From positions 2,480,001 to 2,544,000 of the forward strand of contig NZ_CP147520.1 in the NCBI RefSeq assembly GCF_037201975.1: a DNA stretch of 64,000 bases, in the 5' to 3' direction. Position numbers and translations under genes: made by a program. Positions 51,739-63,345 of this stretch are shown in pieces. The notes beneath the pieces are model-generated. The model was not told the DNA's origin. It saw only the letters and a list, made by a program, of their open reading frames with translations, and searched no databases. Within the stretch, counting starts at the first letter, position 1. Each line of letters opens with the position of its first letter. This DNA is from Streptomyces sp. TG1A-60. Lineage in GTDB: Bacteria; Actinomycetota; Actinomycetes; Streptomycetales; Streptomycetaceae.

Positions 51739-52587
51739 TCAGTACGGGTAGAAGCCCTGCCCGCTCTTGCGTCCGACGTCACCGGCGTCCACCATCCGGC
51801 GCATCAGCTCCGGAGGGGCGAACTTCTCGTCCTGGGACTCGGTGTAGATGTTGCTCGTGGCGTGCAGCAGGATGTCGACGCCCGTCAGGTCGGCCGTGGC
51901 CAGTGGTCCCATCGCGTGGCCGAAGCCCAGCTTGCAGGCGAGGTCGATGTCCTCGGCGGTGGCGACGCCCGACTCGTACAGCTTCGCGGCCTCGACGACG
52001 AGGGCGGAGATGAGACGGGTGGTCACGAAGCCGGCGACGTCACGGTTGACGACGATGCAGGTCTTGCCGACCGACTCGGCGAACTCCCGTGCGGTGGCGA
52101 GCGTCTCGTCACTCGTCTTGTAGCCACGCACCAGTTCGCAGAGCTGCATCATCGGCACCGGCGAGAAGAAGTGCACGCCGACGACCCGCTCGGGCCGCTC
52201 GGTGGCCGCCGCGATCTTGGTGATGGGGATGGCGGAGGTGTTCGAGGCGAGCACGGTGTCCTCGCGGACGATCTTGTCGAGGGTGCGGAAGATCTCGTGC
52301 TTCACTTCGAGCTTCTCGAAGACGGCCTCGACGACGATGTCGGCGTCGGCCGCCGCGTCGAGGTCGGTGGTGGCGGTGATCCGCCCCAGCGCCGCCTCGG
52401 CGTCCTCGGCGGCCAACTTCCCCTTGCTCACGAACTTCTCGTACGACGCGGTGACGCCCCCGATGCCACGGTCCAGCGCCTCGTCGGTGACATCACGCAG
52501 GACGACGTCCCAGCCCGCCTGTGCGGACACCTGGGCGATCCCGGACCCCATGAGCCCGGCTCCGATGACGGCGAGCTTCCGTGCCAC
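51739..52587 (-). CDS. 3-hydroxybutyryl-CoA dehydrogenase
   Basis: 282 residues. N-terminal Rossmann domain (LAVIGAGLMGSGIAQVSAQAGWDVVLRDV), ASNTSAIPIT, the catalytic His in GVHFFSPVPMMQLCELV, NRDVAGFVTTRLI and the C-terminal GRKSGQGFYPY. It interconverts acetoacetyl-CoA and 3-hydroxybutyryl-CoA, next step after the thiolase at 33778. The GTG start has GGGGAG eight bases upstream. Standalone gene. Confidence 0.94.
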   Translation of the reverse strand: MARKLAVIGAGLMGSGIAQVSAQAGWDVVLRDVTDEALDRGIGGVTASYEKFVSKGKLAAEDAEAALGRITATTDLDAAADADIVVEAVFEKLEVKHEIFRTLDKIVREDTVLASNTSAIPITKIAAATERPERVVGVHFFSPVPMMQLCELVRGYKTSDETLATAREFAESVGKTCIVVNRDVAGFVTTRLISALVVEAAKLYESGVATAEDIDLACKLGFGHAMGPLATADLTGVDILLHATSNIYTESQDEKFAPPELMRRMVDAGDVGRKSGQGFYPY

Positions 52588-52683
52588 TGTGCGACTCCCC
52601 TGGTACGCGCTGTTGATGACTGACCTCTCGGCCGGACACTAGCGCTCGTGAGAGGCTGTGTGACCCGGAAGTAACGCGTGTCA

Positions 52684-52715
52684 CGTCTCAAGCCCTGAGA
52701 CGGTGGTCACGTCTC
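52684..52715. promoter_or_regulatory. CGTCTCA/TGAGACG dyad upstream of the dehydrogenase
   Basis: CGTCTCA (52684-52690) and TGAGACG (52696-52702) around AGCCC; TCACGTCTC occurs again at 52707-52715. About 100 bases upstream of the dehydrogenase start. The remainder of the 395-base divergent interval has no coding character. Confidence 0.4.
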
Positions 52716-52982
52716 GGCTGACGGACTCGGCGCTCGTCCCGGCGACCTGAGCCACAGGCTTCCACCTGAGCGGACGGAGCGCCAACACCTTGCGGGTGCA
52801 CGCCGGTTGGCGCTTCACAGGCCGGCACACGCCAGGGTCTCCACGGCTGCGACCAGCACCGCTCCCGCACCTCTCCACCGGACACCAACCGATCGCCATG
52901 CCTACAACGGCGCTACCCGGCTCCAGGGCACGGGTGCGATCCAAGAACAATCGCGCAACGACGAACGGTCTACATTGGCGCC

Positions 52983-53570
52983 ATGGTCAATCTGACGCGT
53001 ATCTACACCAGGACCGGCGACCAGGGCACCACCAACCTCGGGGACATGAGCCGGGTGCCCAAGACCGATCTGCGGATCTCGGCGTACGCGGACGCCAACG
53101 AGGCCAACGCGGTGATCGGGACGGCGATCGCGCTGGGCGGGCTGGCGGAGGAGGTCGTCAAGGTCCTCACCCGGGTGCAGAACGACCTGTTCGACGTGGG
53201 GGCGGACCTCTCCACACCCGTCGTCGACAACCCCGCGCTGGTGAAGGACACAGTCCCGCCGCTGCGTGTCGAGCAGTTCTACATCGACAAGCTGGAGGCG
53301 GACTGCGACCACTTCAACGAGCGGCTGGAGAAACTCCGCTCCTTCATCCTGCCCGGCGGTACGGCGGGGGCGGCCCTGCTCCACCAGGCCTGCACGGTCG
53401 TCCGCCGCGCCGAGCGCTCCACCTGGGCTGCCCTGGAGGCCCACGGCGACCGGATGAACCCCCTCACCGCCATGTACCTCAACCGCCTCTCCGACCTCCT
53501 GTTCATCCTCGCGAGGACGGCGAACAAGGAGGCCGGGGACGTGCTGTGGGTGCCGGGAGGGGACCGCTGA
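52983..53570 (+). CDS. Cob(I)alamin adenosyltransferase (PduO type)
   Basis: 195 residues. PduO-type signature IYTRTGDQGTTNLGD near the start, VPKTDLRISAYADANEANAVIG, FDVGADLSTP, FILPGGTAGAALLHQACTVVRRAER and LNRLSDLLFILAR. It adenosylates cob(I)alamin using ATP to make coenzyme B12, needed by IcmA and methylmalonyl-CoA mutase. Leaderless: TACATT (52971-52976) lies six bases before the ATG. Confidence 0.94.
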   Translation: MVNLTRIYTRTGDQGTTNLGDMSRVPKTDLRISAYADANEANAVIGTAIALGGLAEEVVKVLTRVQNDLFDVGADLSTPVVDNPALVKDTVPPLRVEQFYIDKLEADCDHFNERLEKLRSFILPGGTAGAALLHQACTVVRRAERSTWAALEAHGDRMNPLTAMYLNRLSDLLFILARTANKEAGDVLWVPGGDR

Positions 53571-53600
53571 GCGCCGGGGTGGCTCCCGACCGAAGCTGAT

Positions 53601-53639
53601 GCCGGGGCAGGCGACGTTCGCCCCGTCGCCTGCCCCGGC
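53601..53639. terminator. 16-bp perfect bidirectional terminator
   Basis: GCCGGGGCAGGCGACG (53601-53616) and its complement at 53624-53639, 7-base loop, between the convergent adenosyltransferase and membrane-protein genes. Confidence 0.8.
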
Positions 53640-53640
53640 A

Positions 53641-54216
53641 CTAGCGCGTCTCGACCGGCTCCCGTTCCGCGCGCTTCTCGGTCTCCGGCGCCTTCTTCGG
53701 CCAGATCAGGTACGCCAGGGCCACCAGCCCGTGAATCCCGACGGCCCGGAGCGCCACCCACTGGAACGACCTCAGCGACTCGACGTTCCCGTCGTCGCCG
53801 ACGTACCAGAGGGCCGCCTGGAGCAGCGCCAGCGCCACCCCGGCCGCCACCACCGTCCGCGTCCACAGCCTTCCCTCGTGGCGAGCCCGCGCCATGCCGT
53901 ACTTCGGTGGTCCGGCCGGCCTGGGCCCGCCGCCCAGGCGGTGCGCCGCGTGGCCGTCCAGCCAGCGGATCACGTAGTGGCCGTAGCCCACGGTGAAGCC
54001 GATGTAGAGCGCCGCCAGGCCGTGTTCCCAGCCCGGCTCGGCGCCGTTCTTCAGGTCGATCGCGGTCACGACGAACAGCACCAGCTCCAGCACTGGCTCG
54101 CACAGCAGCAGCACCACACTCGTCCGGCGCCACTTCAGCAGGTAACGGACGGTCAGGGCCAGCGCCAGCAACACCCAGAAGCCGACCTCGCAGGCGATGA
54201 TCAACGCGACGATCAC
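53641..54216 (-). CDS. Multi-pass membrane protein of unknown function
   Basis: 191 residues with about five hydrophobic segments (VIVALIIACEVGFWVLLALALTVRYLL; TSVVLLLCEPVLELVLFVVTAI; LAALYIGFTVGYGHYVIRWL; TVVAAGVALALLQAALWYV; WVALRAVGIHGLVALAYLIW). The start is GTG 54216 with GAGGAG within eight bases. Charged, Glu-rich C-terminus (KKAPETEKRAEREPVETR). Divergent from the NarL-type kinase. No family name recalled. Confidence 0.8.
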   Translation of the reverse strand: MIVALIIACEVGFWVLLALALTVRYLLKWRRTSVVLLLCEPVLELVLFVVTAIDLKNGAEPGWEHGLAALYIGFTVGYGHYVIRWLDGHAAHRLGGGPRPAGPPKYGMARARHEGRLWTRTVVAAGVALALLQAALWYVGDDGNVESLRSFQWVALRAVGIHGLVALAYLIWPKKAPETEKRAEREPVETR

Positions 54217-54370
54217 GGACTCGCTCCTCTCGGTCACCCTTCCAGGCTCCCGGCCGCCGGCCCCCGGATCGTCGTCGGCGGTGACGAAGTCGCGGTACAT
54301 CGAAGGATGCAGTCCAGGACCGTGCCCGGGGACCAGGCGCCGGGCACCCGCCGCGTGTTGGATGTAGGGC

Positions 54371-55567
54371 ATGGCCGTACGACTGCCGCGCCCGCACCGC
54401 ATCGACGTGTACATCGCCGTCGCCGGACTCCTCGGCGGCCTGCTGCTGTGGGGTCTGGACCTCAGCACGCGCACGGCCCGCGACGGGATCGTGGTGCTTG
54501 AGGGCCGCTGGTGGATCCTGCTGCCACTCGTGGTGACCGTCGGCTGCGAGGCGCTGCGCCGCACCATGCCGCGCGCGGCCGTGCTGGCCGGGTGGGCCGC
54601 GCTGACCCTGGACACCATCACCCAGGGCAACCTGGTCACGGTGGTGATGTTCACCGACCTTGTGTACGCGGCGGTGCTGTACGGTCCGCCCGCGACGGCC
54701 CGCCGGGTCCCCTGGATCGCCGGGCTGGCCACGGTGGCCTTCACGGTGGTGCCCCTCGGGGCATTCCGGAAGCCCGATGCCCTGTTGATCGGCCTGGTCG
54801 TCGGCCTGGTCGCCCTCATGCCCGCCATGACCGGCTGGATCGTCCGCAACCACCGCGACGCCGCCGAGGCCGCCCGGCTGCGGGCGGAGCAGACGGCCCT
54901 GCTCTCGGAGATGGACCGCGCCCAGGCCGTCGCGTCCGAACGGGCGCGTATGGCGAGAGAGTTGCACGACATGGTCGCCAACCACCTCTCGGCGATCGCC
55001 ATCCACTCCACGGCCGCGCTCTCGCTCGACGACCCGGGCACCTCCCGGCAGGCCCTCGGCGTCATCCGGGAGAACAGCGTCGAGGGGCTCGCGGAGATGC
55101 GCCGGCTGATCGGCATCCTGCGCGACGACAGCGGCGACACCGAGCCCGCCGCCGCGCCCACGCTCGACGGGCTGGGCGCGCTCGTCGAGGGCGCCCGCAC
55201 CAACGGCCTCGACGTGACGCTCGACGCCGACCACGCCGAGGCCCTGCCCGCACCCGTCGAACTGGCGGCCTACCGCATCGTCCAGGAATGCCTGACCAAC
55301 GCCCTCAAGCACGCCGGCCCCGGCCGGGTCACGGTGGCTTTGCGGCAGTCGGACGGCTCACTCGACATCGGCGTGACCAGCTCGTACGGCCGCCGCGACG
55401 GCCCGGGCGCGCCCGGTTCCGGCGCCGGTCTGGTCGGCATGCGGGAGCGGGCCACGCTGCTCGGCGGCACCTTCGAGGCAGGCCCCACGGTCGATCCGGC
55501 GTCCCGCGAGGCCAAGGTCTGGGCCGTACGCGTCACCCTCCCCGTCACCGAAGGAGAACCCGCATGA
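54371..55567 (+). CDS. NarL-type (HisKA_3) sensor histidine kinase
   Basis: 398 residues. Five to six N-terminal helices act as the membrane sensor (VYIAVAGLLGGLLLWGL ... LLIGLVVGLVALMPAMTGWIV), then HisKA_3 with phosphoacceptor His in RARMARELHDMVANHLSAIAIHS and a HATPase domain (RIVQECLTNALKHA, GAGLVGMRERATLLGG). The membrane-spanning sensor without an outer domain resembles DesK-like kinases that sense membrane state; this is inference. It overlaps the regulator by ATGA. Confidence 0.93.
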   Translation: MAVRLPRPHRIDVYIAVAGLLGGLLLWGLDLSTRTARDGIVVLEGRWWILLPLVVTVGCEALRRTMPRAAVLAGWAALTLDTITQGNLVTVVMFTDLVYAAVLYGPPATARRVPWIAGLATVAFTVVPLGAFRKPDALLIGLVVGLVALMPAMTGWIVRNHRDAAEAARLRAEQTALLSEMDRAQAVASERARMARELHDMVANHLSAIAIHSTAALSLDDPGTSRQALGVIRENSVEGLAEMRRLIGILRDDSGDTEPAAAPTLDGLGALVEGARTNGLDVTLDADHAEALPAPVELAAYRIVQECLTNALKHAGPGRVTVALRQSDGSLDIGVTSSYGRRDGPGAPGSGAGLVGMRERATLLGGTFEAGPTVDPASREAKVWAVRVTLPVTEGEPA

Positions 55568-56205
55568 TCCGTGTGCTCGTCGCCGAGGACCAGTCCGCCG
55601 TACGGGCCGGGCTGGTGCTCATCCTGCGCAGCGCACCCGACATCGAGGTGGTCGGGGAGGCGGCGGACGGGGAGCAGGCGGTGGCGCTCGCCCGGGAGCT
55701 GCGGCCGGACCTGGTGCTGATGGACGTGCAGATGCCCCGGCTGGACGGGGTCTCGGCGACCCGCCAAGTCGTCGCCGAGGATCTCGCGGACGTGCTCGTG
55801 CTCACCACCTTCGACCTCGACGAGTACGTCTTCGGTGCGCTGCGGGCCGGCGCCGCCGGGTTCCTGCTCAAGGACGCGGAGGCGAAGGACCTCATCACGG
55901 CCGTGCGGACGGTGGGGCGCGGCGAGGGCCTGATCGCCCCGGCCGTCACCCGGCGTCTGATCGCCGAGTTCGCCGGCGGGCCCGTGCGTGAGCCGACGGC
56001 CGATCCGTCCGTCCTCGGCTCACTCACCCGGCGCGAGCGGGAGGTGCTGTCCTGCCTCGGGAAAGGGCTGGCGAACGCGGAGATCGCCCAGCGGCTGGAC
56101 ATGGCCGAGGCGACGGTGAAGACCCACGTCAGCCGCCTGCTGGGCAAGCTCGATCTGCGCAACCGGGTCCAGGCGGCCGTGCTGGCACAGGAGTGGGGAG
56201 TCTGA
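55564..56205 (+). CDS. NarL/LuxR-family response regulator
   Basis: 213 residues. Receiver (VLVAEDQSAVRAGLVLILRSAPDIEVVGEAADG, phosphoacceptor Asp in LVLMDVQMPRLDG, LTTFDLDEYVFGAL, FLLKDA) and LuxR helix-turn-helix (LTRREREVLSCLGKGLANAEIAQRLDMAEATVKTHVSRLLGKL). Co-translated with the kinase; targets unknown. Confidence 0.95.
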   Translation: MIRVLVAEDQSAVRAGLVLILRSAPDIEVVGEAADGEQAVALARELRPDLVLMDVQMPRLDGVSATRQVVAEDLADVLVLTTFDLDEYVFGALRAGAAGFLLKDAEAKDLITAVRTVGRGEGLIAPAVTRRLIAEFAGGPVREPTADPSVLGSLTRREREVLSCLGKGLANAEIAQRLDMAEATVKTHVSRLLGKLDLRNRVQAAVLAQEWGV

Positions 56206-56280
56206 CCCTGGCCCGGTCCGGAGCCACCCCTCTTCCTCCCCGCCGGGGGCGCCCGGCATGAACGCACTGGTCCAGCCCCA

Positions 56281-56406
56281 TTGACCGCCTTCGCCGGGTC
56301 CCGCAAGGCGGTCGTCGAGGACCCGCGCTGGGCCGACGTCTTCGACGGCCTCGACATCACCGACTCCCCCGGACTCCGTCCCGGGGGAGTGCCACCCAAC
56401 GAGTGA
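56281..56406 (+). pseudogene. Possible 41-codon gene remnant
   Basis: From TTG 56281 to TGA 56406 the frame has strong G/C third-position bias (peptide begins LTAFAGSRKAVVEDPRW). No ribosome binding site. It may be the end of a decayed gene or chance; I recognise nothing. It occupies most of the 207 bases between the response regulator and the DUF2550 gene. Confidence 0.2.
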
Positions 56407-56412
56407 ACGCGG

Positions 56413-56868
56413 CTACGCCACGTTCACTCGTTGTCCGGGCGGGGCTGCCTCCAGCCACGCCAGGAAACCGGTCAGCGCGTCCTCGCTCATCGCCAGTTCC
56501 AGACGGGTCCCGCGGTGCTGACACGCGAGGACCACGGCGTCGGAGAGCAGCGCCAACTCCTCCTCGCCCTCGGGGGTGCGTCGCCCGGCCACCTCGATCG
56601 CCGAGCGCTCCAGAACCCGGCGGGGGCGGAAGGAGTAGGAGAAGACGCGGTACCACTCGATGCGGTCACCGTTGTAGCGGGCCACGCCGTAGCCCCAGCC
56701 CTTGCCGTTCTCGTCGCCCTTTCCGGGTTTCTCCGGGGCGTCCCAGCGGAGGCTGCAGTCGAAGGTGCCGCCGGAGCGCTGGATGAGGCGCCGGCGCAGT
56801 CCGAAGACGAAGAGCCCCACCACCACGAGCGCGATCACCGACCCGCACACAGTCAGAGCGAGGACCAT
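56413..56868 (-). CDS. DUF2550 membrane protein
   Basis: 151 residues: one N-terminal transmembrane helix (VLALTVCGSVIALVVVGLFVFGL) and a cytosolic domain with the family pattern RSGGTFDCSLRW, GWGYGVARYNGDRIEWYRVFS, RPRRVLERSAIEVAGRR. The ATG at 56868 is preferred over GTG 56874 because AGGAGG is well spaced to it. DUF2550 genes commonly sit right after the atp operon in Actinobacteria, as here, but a strong hairpin separates them. Confidence 0.88.
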   Translation of the reverse strand: MVLALTVCGSVIALVVVGLFVFGLRRRLIQRSGGTFDCSLRWDAPEKPGKGDENGKGWGYGVARYNGDRIEWYRVFSYSFRPRRVLERSAIEVAGRRTPEGEEELALLSDAVVLACQHRGTRLELAMSEDALTGFLAWLEAAPPGQRVNVA

Positions 56869-56923
56869 CGACACCGACCTCCTCGTCTCCTAGGTAACGG
56901 AACGTAAAAAGCACCCATATTCG

Positions 56924-56976
56924 CCTCAGCCGCGGCTGGGTCAGGATGAGGCATCCCGTCCCAGCCGCGGCTGAGG
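56924..56976 (-). terminator. atp operon terminator made of a duplicated self-complementary 12-mer
   Basis: 17-bp arms, CCTCAGCCGCGGCTGGG (56924-56940) and its exact complement at 56960-56976, 19-base loop. Each arm contains CAGCCGCGGCTG, itself a palindrome, so the RNA can form one large stem or two small ones. It lies 24 bases beyond the atpC stop. Confidence 0.75.
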
Positions 56977-57000
56977 TACAGCATCACACGACGCGCGGGC

Positions 57001-57375
57001 TCAGCGCGCCGCCGCCGTGCGCAGTCGTACGTCCGCGAGGCGCTCGGCGGCGGTGTCGCCCTCCGCCTTCGCGCGCTCCAGCTCGCGCCGCGCGGCCTGG
57101 ACGTCGATCTCGTCTACCAGTTCGGCGACCTCGGCCAGCAGGGACAGCTTGTTGTCCGCGAACGAGATGAAACCGCCGTGCACAGCGACGACGACGGTGC
57201 CGCTCTCACTCGTACGGATGGTCACCGGGCCCGACTCCAGCACACCGAGCAGCGGCTGGTGACCGGGCATGACGCCGATGTCGCCGGACGTGGTGCGCGC
57301 GACGACCAGGGTGGCCTGCCCCGACCAGACCTCTCGGTCGGCCGCGACCAGGGCGACGTGCAGCTCAGCAGCCAA
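57001..57375 (-). CDS. atpC: F1F0 ATP synthase epsilon subunit
   Basis: 124 residues. N-terminal beta-sandwich (LHVALVAADREVWSGQATLVVARTTSGDIGVMPGHQPLLGVLE) and C-terminal helical hairpin (AARRELERAKAEGDTAAERLADVRLR). The start is the TTG at 57375 with GAGGAG upstream, matching the usual MAAELHVALV beginning. Rotor-stalk subunit that inhibits ATP hydrolysis. Separated from atpD by 216 bases, unusually far for this operon. Confidence 0.95.
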   Translation of the reverse strand: MAAELHVALVAADREVWSGQATLVVARTTSGDIGVMPGHQPLLGVLESGPVTIRTSESGTVVVAVHGGFISFADNKLSLLAEVAELVDEIDVQAARRELERAKAEGDTAAERLADVRLRTAAAR

Positions 57376-57486
57376 GGTGGCTCCTCGGGTCATCACCCGA
57401 CGGTCCCGCCGGGTGTGGGGTACAAGTCTAGTAGGGCGCCGGGAGTCAAATCGCGCGGGCCCACCCCAGACCTTTCGGCTGGGGGT

Positions 57487-57503
57487 CCGGGGGGCTTCCC
57501 CGG
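57487..57503 (-). other. Hairpin in the atpD-atpC gap
   Basis: CCGGGG (57487-57492) and CCCCGG (57498-57503) within a GGGGTCCGGGG-type unit like that after meaB. May lower transcription into atpC or process the message. Confidence 0.45.
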
Positions 57504-57591
57504 GGGAATGCGGCAGAGGGAGTACAGAGGAGGGGCGGGACGCACCCCTGAGGTGTGGTCTCGCCCCCCACTGTTCACGAGTCGCCGGACG

Positions 57592-59942
<2,351 letters not shown>

Positions 59943-59963
59943 GAGTCAGGTCCCTTCCTTACG

Positions 59964-61559
59964 TCACTTGGAGACGTTGACGGCCGGAGCGTCCTCGCCG
60001 AGCAGCTTGCCGTCCGCGGTCTCGAACTGCTTCTTGAAGTCGGCGATCGCGTCGGCCATGGCGGTCAGCGTGTCGTCCGAGAGCTTGCCGCCCTCCCTGA
60101 TGGAGGTCATGAGGCCCTGCTCCTTGCGGTGCAGGTACTCCAGCAGCTCCCTCTCGAAGCGGCGGATGTCGGCGACCGGCACCTCGTCCATCTTGCCGGT
60201 GGTGCCGGCCCACACGGAGACGACCTGGTCCTCGGTGGACATCGGCTCGTACTGGGCCTGCTTCAGCAGCTCGACCATGCGCTGGCCGCGCTCCAGCTGG
60301 GACTTCGACGCGGCGTCCAGGTCGGAACCGAAAGCGGCGAACGCCTCCAGCTCACGGAACTGGGCGAGGTCCACGCGCAGACGGCCGGAGACCTGCTTCA
60401 TCGCCTTGTGCTGGGCGGAACCACCGACTCGGGAGACGGAGATACCGACGTTCAGCGCGGGGCGCTGACCGGCGTTGAAGAGGTCCGACTCCAGGAAGCA
60501 CTGGCCGTCGGTGATGGAGATGACGTTGGTCGGGATGAAGGCCGAGACGTCGTTGGCCTTGGTCTCGACGATCGGCAGACCCGTCATCGAGCCCTTGCCC
60601 TCTTCGTCGGAGAGCTTGGCGCAGCGCTCCAGCAGACGGGAGTGCAGGTAGAAGACGTCACCCGGGTAGGCTTCACGGCCCGGCGGGCGGCGCAGCAGCA
60701 GGGACACGGCGCGGTAGGCGTCGGCCTGCTTCGAGAGGTCGTCGAAGATGATGAGGACGTGCTTGCCCTCGTACATCCACTGCTGGCCGATGGCCGAACC
60801 GGTGTACGGCGCCAGGTACTTGAAGCCGGCCGGGTCGGACGCCGGGGCGGCGACGATGGTCGTGTACTCCAGCGCGCCGTTCTCCTCCAGCGCGCCGCGG
60901 ACCGACGCGATGGTCGAGCCCTTCTGACCGATGGCGACGTAGATGCAGCGGACCTGCTTGTTCACGTCGCCCGAGCGCCAGTTGTCGCGCTGGTTGATGA
61001 TCGTGTCGACGGCCAGGGCGGTCTTGCCGGTCTGGCGGTCACCGATGATCAGCTGACGCTGACCACGGCCGATCGGGGTCATCGCGTCGACGGCCTTGTA
61101 GCCGGTCTCCATCGGCTCGTGCACCGACTTGCGCTGCATGACCGTGGGGGCCTGCAGTTCGAGGGCGCGGCGGCCGGTGGTCTCGATCTCGCCGAGGCCG
61201 TCGATCGGGTTGCCGAGCGGGTCGACGACACGGCCGAGGTAGCCCTCGCCCACGGCGACCGACAGGACCTCGCCGGTACGGGTGACCGGCTGACCCTCCT
61301 CGACGCCGCTGAACTCACCGAGGATGACGCAGCCGATCTCGCGCTCCTCCAGGTTGAGCGCGAGGCCGAGGGTGCCGTCCTCGAACTTCAGCAGTTCGTT
61401 GGCCATGGCCGAGGGCAGACCCTCGACCTTCGCGATGCCGTCGCCGGCAAGGGTGACCGTACCGACCTCCTCGCGCGAGGCCGCGTCCGGCTTGTACGAC
61501 TGGACGAAGTTCTCCAGCGCGTCCCGGATCTCCTCCGGCCGGATCGTGAGCTCCGCCAT
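59964..61559 (-). CDS. atpA: F1F0 ATP synthase alpha subunit
   Basis: 531 residues. Non-catalytic nucleotide subunit with P-loop [28 protein letters not shown] loop ([17 protein letters not shown]), [41 protein letters not shown] and [18 protein letters not shown], plus the crown domain at the N-terminus. 21 bases separate it from atpG. Confidence 0.98.
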   Translation of the reverse strand: MAELTIRPEEIRDALENFVQSYKPDAASREEVGTVTLAGDGIAKVEGLPSAMANELLKFEDGTLGLALNLEEREIGCVILGEFSGVEEGQPVTRTGEVLSVAVGEGYLGRVVDPLGNPIDGLGEIETTGRRALELQAPTVMQRKSVHEPMETGYKAVDAMTPIGRGQRQLIIGDRQTGKTALAVDTIINQRDNWRSGDVNKQVRCIYVAIGQKGSTIASVRGALEENGALEYTTIVAAPASDPAGFKYLAPYTGSAIGQQWMYEGKHVLIIFDDLSKQADAYRAVSLLLRRPPGREAYPGDVFYLHSRLLERCAKLSDEEGKGSMTGLPIVETKANDVSAFIPTNVISITDGQCFLESDLFNAGQRPALNVGISVSRVGGSAQHKAMKQVSGRLRVDLAQFRELEAFAAFGSDLDAASKSQLERGQRMVELLKQAQYEPMSTEDQVVSVWAGTTGKMDEVPVADIRRFERELLEYLHRKEQGLMTSIREGGKLSDDTLTAMADAIADFKKQFETADGKLLGEDAPAVNVSK

Positions 61560-61605
61560 CTGGGTTCCCTGCTCTCCTTGTTGGGCCCGAAGTTTCGGTG
61601 GGGGT

Positions 61606-61622
61606 CTGGGGGCGACCCCCAG
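61606..61622 (-). other. Intercistronic hairpin between atpH and atpA
   Basis: CTGGGGG (61606-61612) and CCCCCAG (61616-61622), loop CGA, inside a GGGGGTCTGGGGG unit. It is about 45 bases upstream of the atpA start and could attenuate, process or stabilise the message. Confidence 0.5.
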
Positions 61623-61677
61623 GAATCCTCTGCACGGCCCAACCGGGCCGTAGGTACACGTACTGCTTGTGAAGTTG

Positions 61678-62493
61678 TCAGCTCGCCATGCGGCGGCCGG
61701 CGTCCTCGAGCCGGTCCGCGATCGAGCCGTTGATGATCTCGTCGCCGACCTGCACCCGGATCCCGCCGAGGACCTCGGGGTCCACGTCGAGGTTGAGGTG
61801 CATGGCCCGGCCGTAGAGCTTCGCCAGGGCGGCGCCGAGGCGCTGCTTCTGCGGTTCGCTCAGCGGGACCGCCGAGGTGACGACGGCGACCATACGGTTC
61901 CGGCGCTCGGCGGCGAGCTTGGACAGGGACTCCAGTCCCGCCTCCAGGCTACGTCCACGCGGCGCGGACACGAGGCGCGTCACCAGACGCTCGGTGGTGG
62001 CCTGGGCGCGACCGCCGAGCAGGCTGTGCAGCAGCTCGCCCTTGGCGGACGTGCTCGCGGCACGGTCGGTCAGCGCGGACCGCAGCCCGGTGTTCGAGGA
62101 GACGATCCGGCCGAACCGGAACAGCTCGTCCTCGACGTCGTCGAGCGTGCCGGACTTCTGCGCGTCGGTGAGGTCGGCCAGGTCGGCCAGCTCCTCCAGC
62201 GCGTCCACCAGGTCGCGAGCCTGCGACCAACGGGAACGCACCAGGCCCGCAACCAGGTCGGCGGTCGTCCCGCTGACCTGGCCGCCGAGGAGGCGGCCGA
62301 CCAGTTCGGCCTTGGCCTCACCGGCCTGCGCCGGGTCGGTGAGGACCCGACGCAGCGACACCTCGCGGTGGAGGAGCGCGGTGACGGCGGCCAGCTCGCC
62401 GGCGAGCGAGCCCGCGTCCACGGACGTGGAGTCCGTCAGCGCGTCGAGACGCTCACGTGCGGCTGCCAGGGCCTCGCGGCTCGCTCCGTTCAT
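61678..62493 (-). CDS. atpH: F1F0 ATP synthase delta subunit
   Basis: 271 residues, about 90 longer than E. coli delta, as is normal in Actinobacteria. N-terminal extension with helices ([38 protein letters not shown]), the OSCP-type core and the C-terminal domain ([68 protein letters not shown]). It links the stator stalk to F1. Overlaps atpF by four bases. Confidence 0.96.
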   Translation of the reverse strand: MNGASREALAAARERLDALTDSTSVDAGSLAGELAAVTALLHREVSLRRVLTDPAQAGEAKAELVGRLLGGQVSGTTADLVAGLVRSRWSQARDLVDALEELADLADLTDAQKSGTLDDVEDELFRFGRIVSSNTGLRSALTDRAASTSAKGELLHSLLGGRAQATTERLVTRLVSAPRGRSLEAGLESLSKLAAERRNRMVAVVTSAVPLSEPQKQRLGAALAKLYGRAMHLNLDVDPEVLGGIRVQVGDEIINGSIADRLEDAGRRMAS

Positions 62494-63047
62494 CGCGTCG
62501 CCTCGGCCTTCTCGGCGGCGTCGTCGAGCCCGTCGAGGAAGCGGTCGATGACACGGCTCTGCCGGGCGTGGTCCTCGAGGGACTCCCCGACCAGCTTGCC
62601 GGCCAGGTCGGTGGCGAGCCTGCCGACGTCCTGGCGCAGCGCCGAAGCGGCGACCTTGCGGTCGGCCTCGATCTGGGCGTGACCGGCGGCGACGATCTCC
62701 TCACGCTGCCGCTGGCCCTCCGCGCGCATCTCGGCGATGAGCGCGGCGCCCTGCTCCTGCGCCTCCTGGCGCAGCCGCGCGGCCTCGTGCCGGGCTTCGG
62801 CGAGCTGAGCCTTGTACTGCTCGAGCACGCTCTGGGCCTCGGTCTGGGCGGCCTCGGCCTTCTCGATCCCGCCCTCGATCGCCTCGCGGCGCTCCTCCAG
62901 AACCTTGTTGATGTTCGGGAGAAGCTTCTTGGCGAGGAAGCCGAAGACGATGACGAAGGCGAGCAGGCCGATGACGACCTCGGGAATCTCCGGGATGAGG
63001 GGGTTCTGTGCCTCCCCCTCAGCCGCGATATGGAGCAGTCGGCTCAT
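62490..63047 (-). CDS. atpF: F1F0 ATP synthase b subunit
   Basis: 185 residues. One N-terminal transmembrane helix (PEVVIGLLAFVIVFGFLAKKLLP) and a long hydrophilic helix (ERREAIEGGIEKAEAAQTEAQSVLEQYKAQLAEARHEAARLRQEAQEQG) that dimerises as the peripheral stalk. AAGG eight bases before the ATG. Confidence 0.96.
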   Translation of the reverse strand: MSRLLHIAAEGEAQNPLIPEIPEVVIGLLAFVIVFGFLAKKLLPNINKVLEERREAIEGGIEKAEAAQTEAQSVLEQYKAQLAEARHEAARLRQEAQEQGAALIAEMRAEGQRQREEIVAAGHAQIEADRKVAASALRQDVGRLATDLAGKLVGESLEDHARQSRVIDRFLDGLDDAAEKAEATR

Positions 63048-63089
63048 ATCAGTGCCTTTCGCCTAGTGAGCTGTTCGCGAATCAGATGA

Positions 63090-63338
<249 letters not shown>

Positions 63339-63345
63339 TCACGGA

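Noticed and set aside
52681..52950. 89-codon open frame upstream of the adenosyltransferase
   Set aside because: Weak third-position bias, no ribosome site, overlaps promoter dyads.
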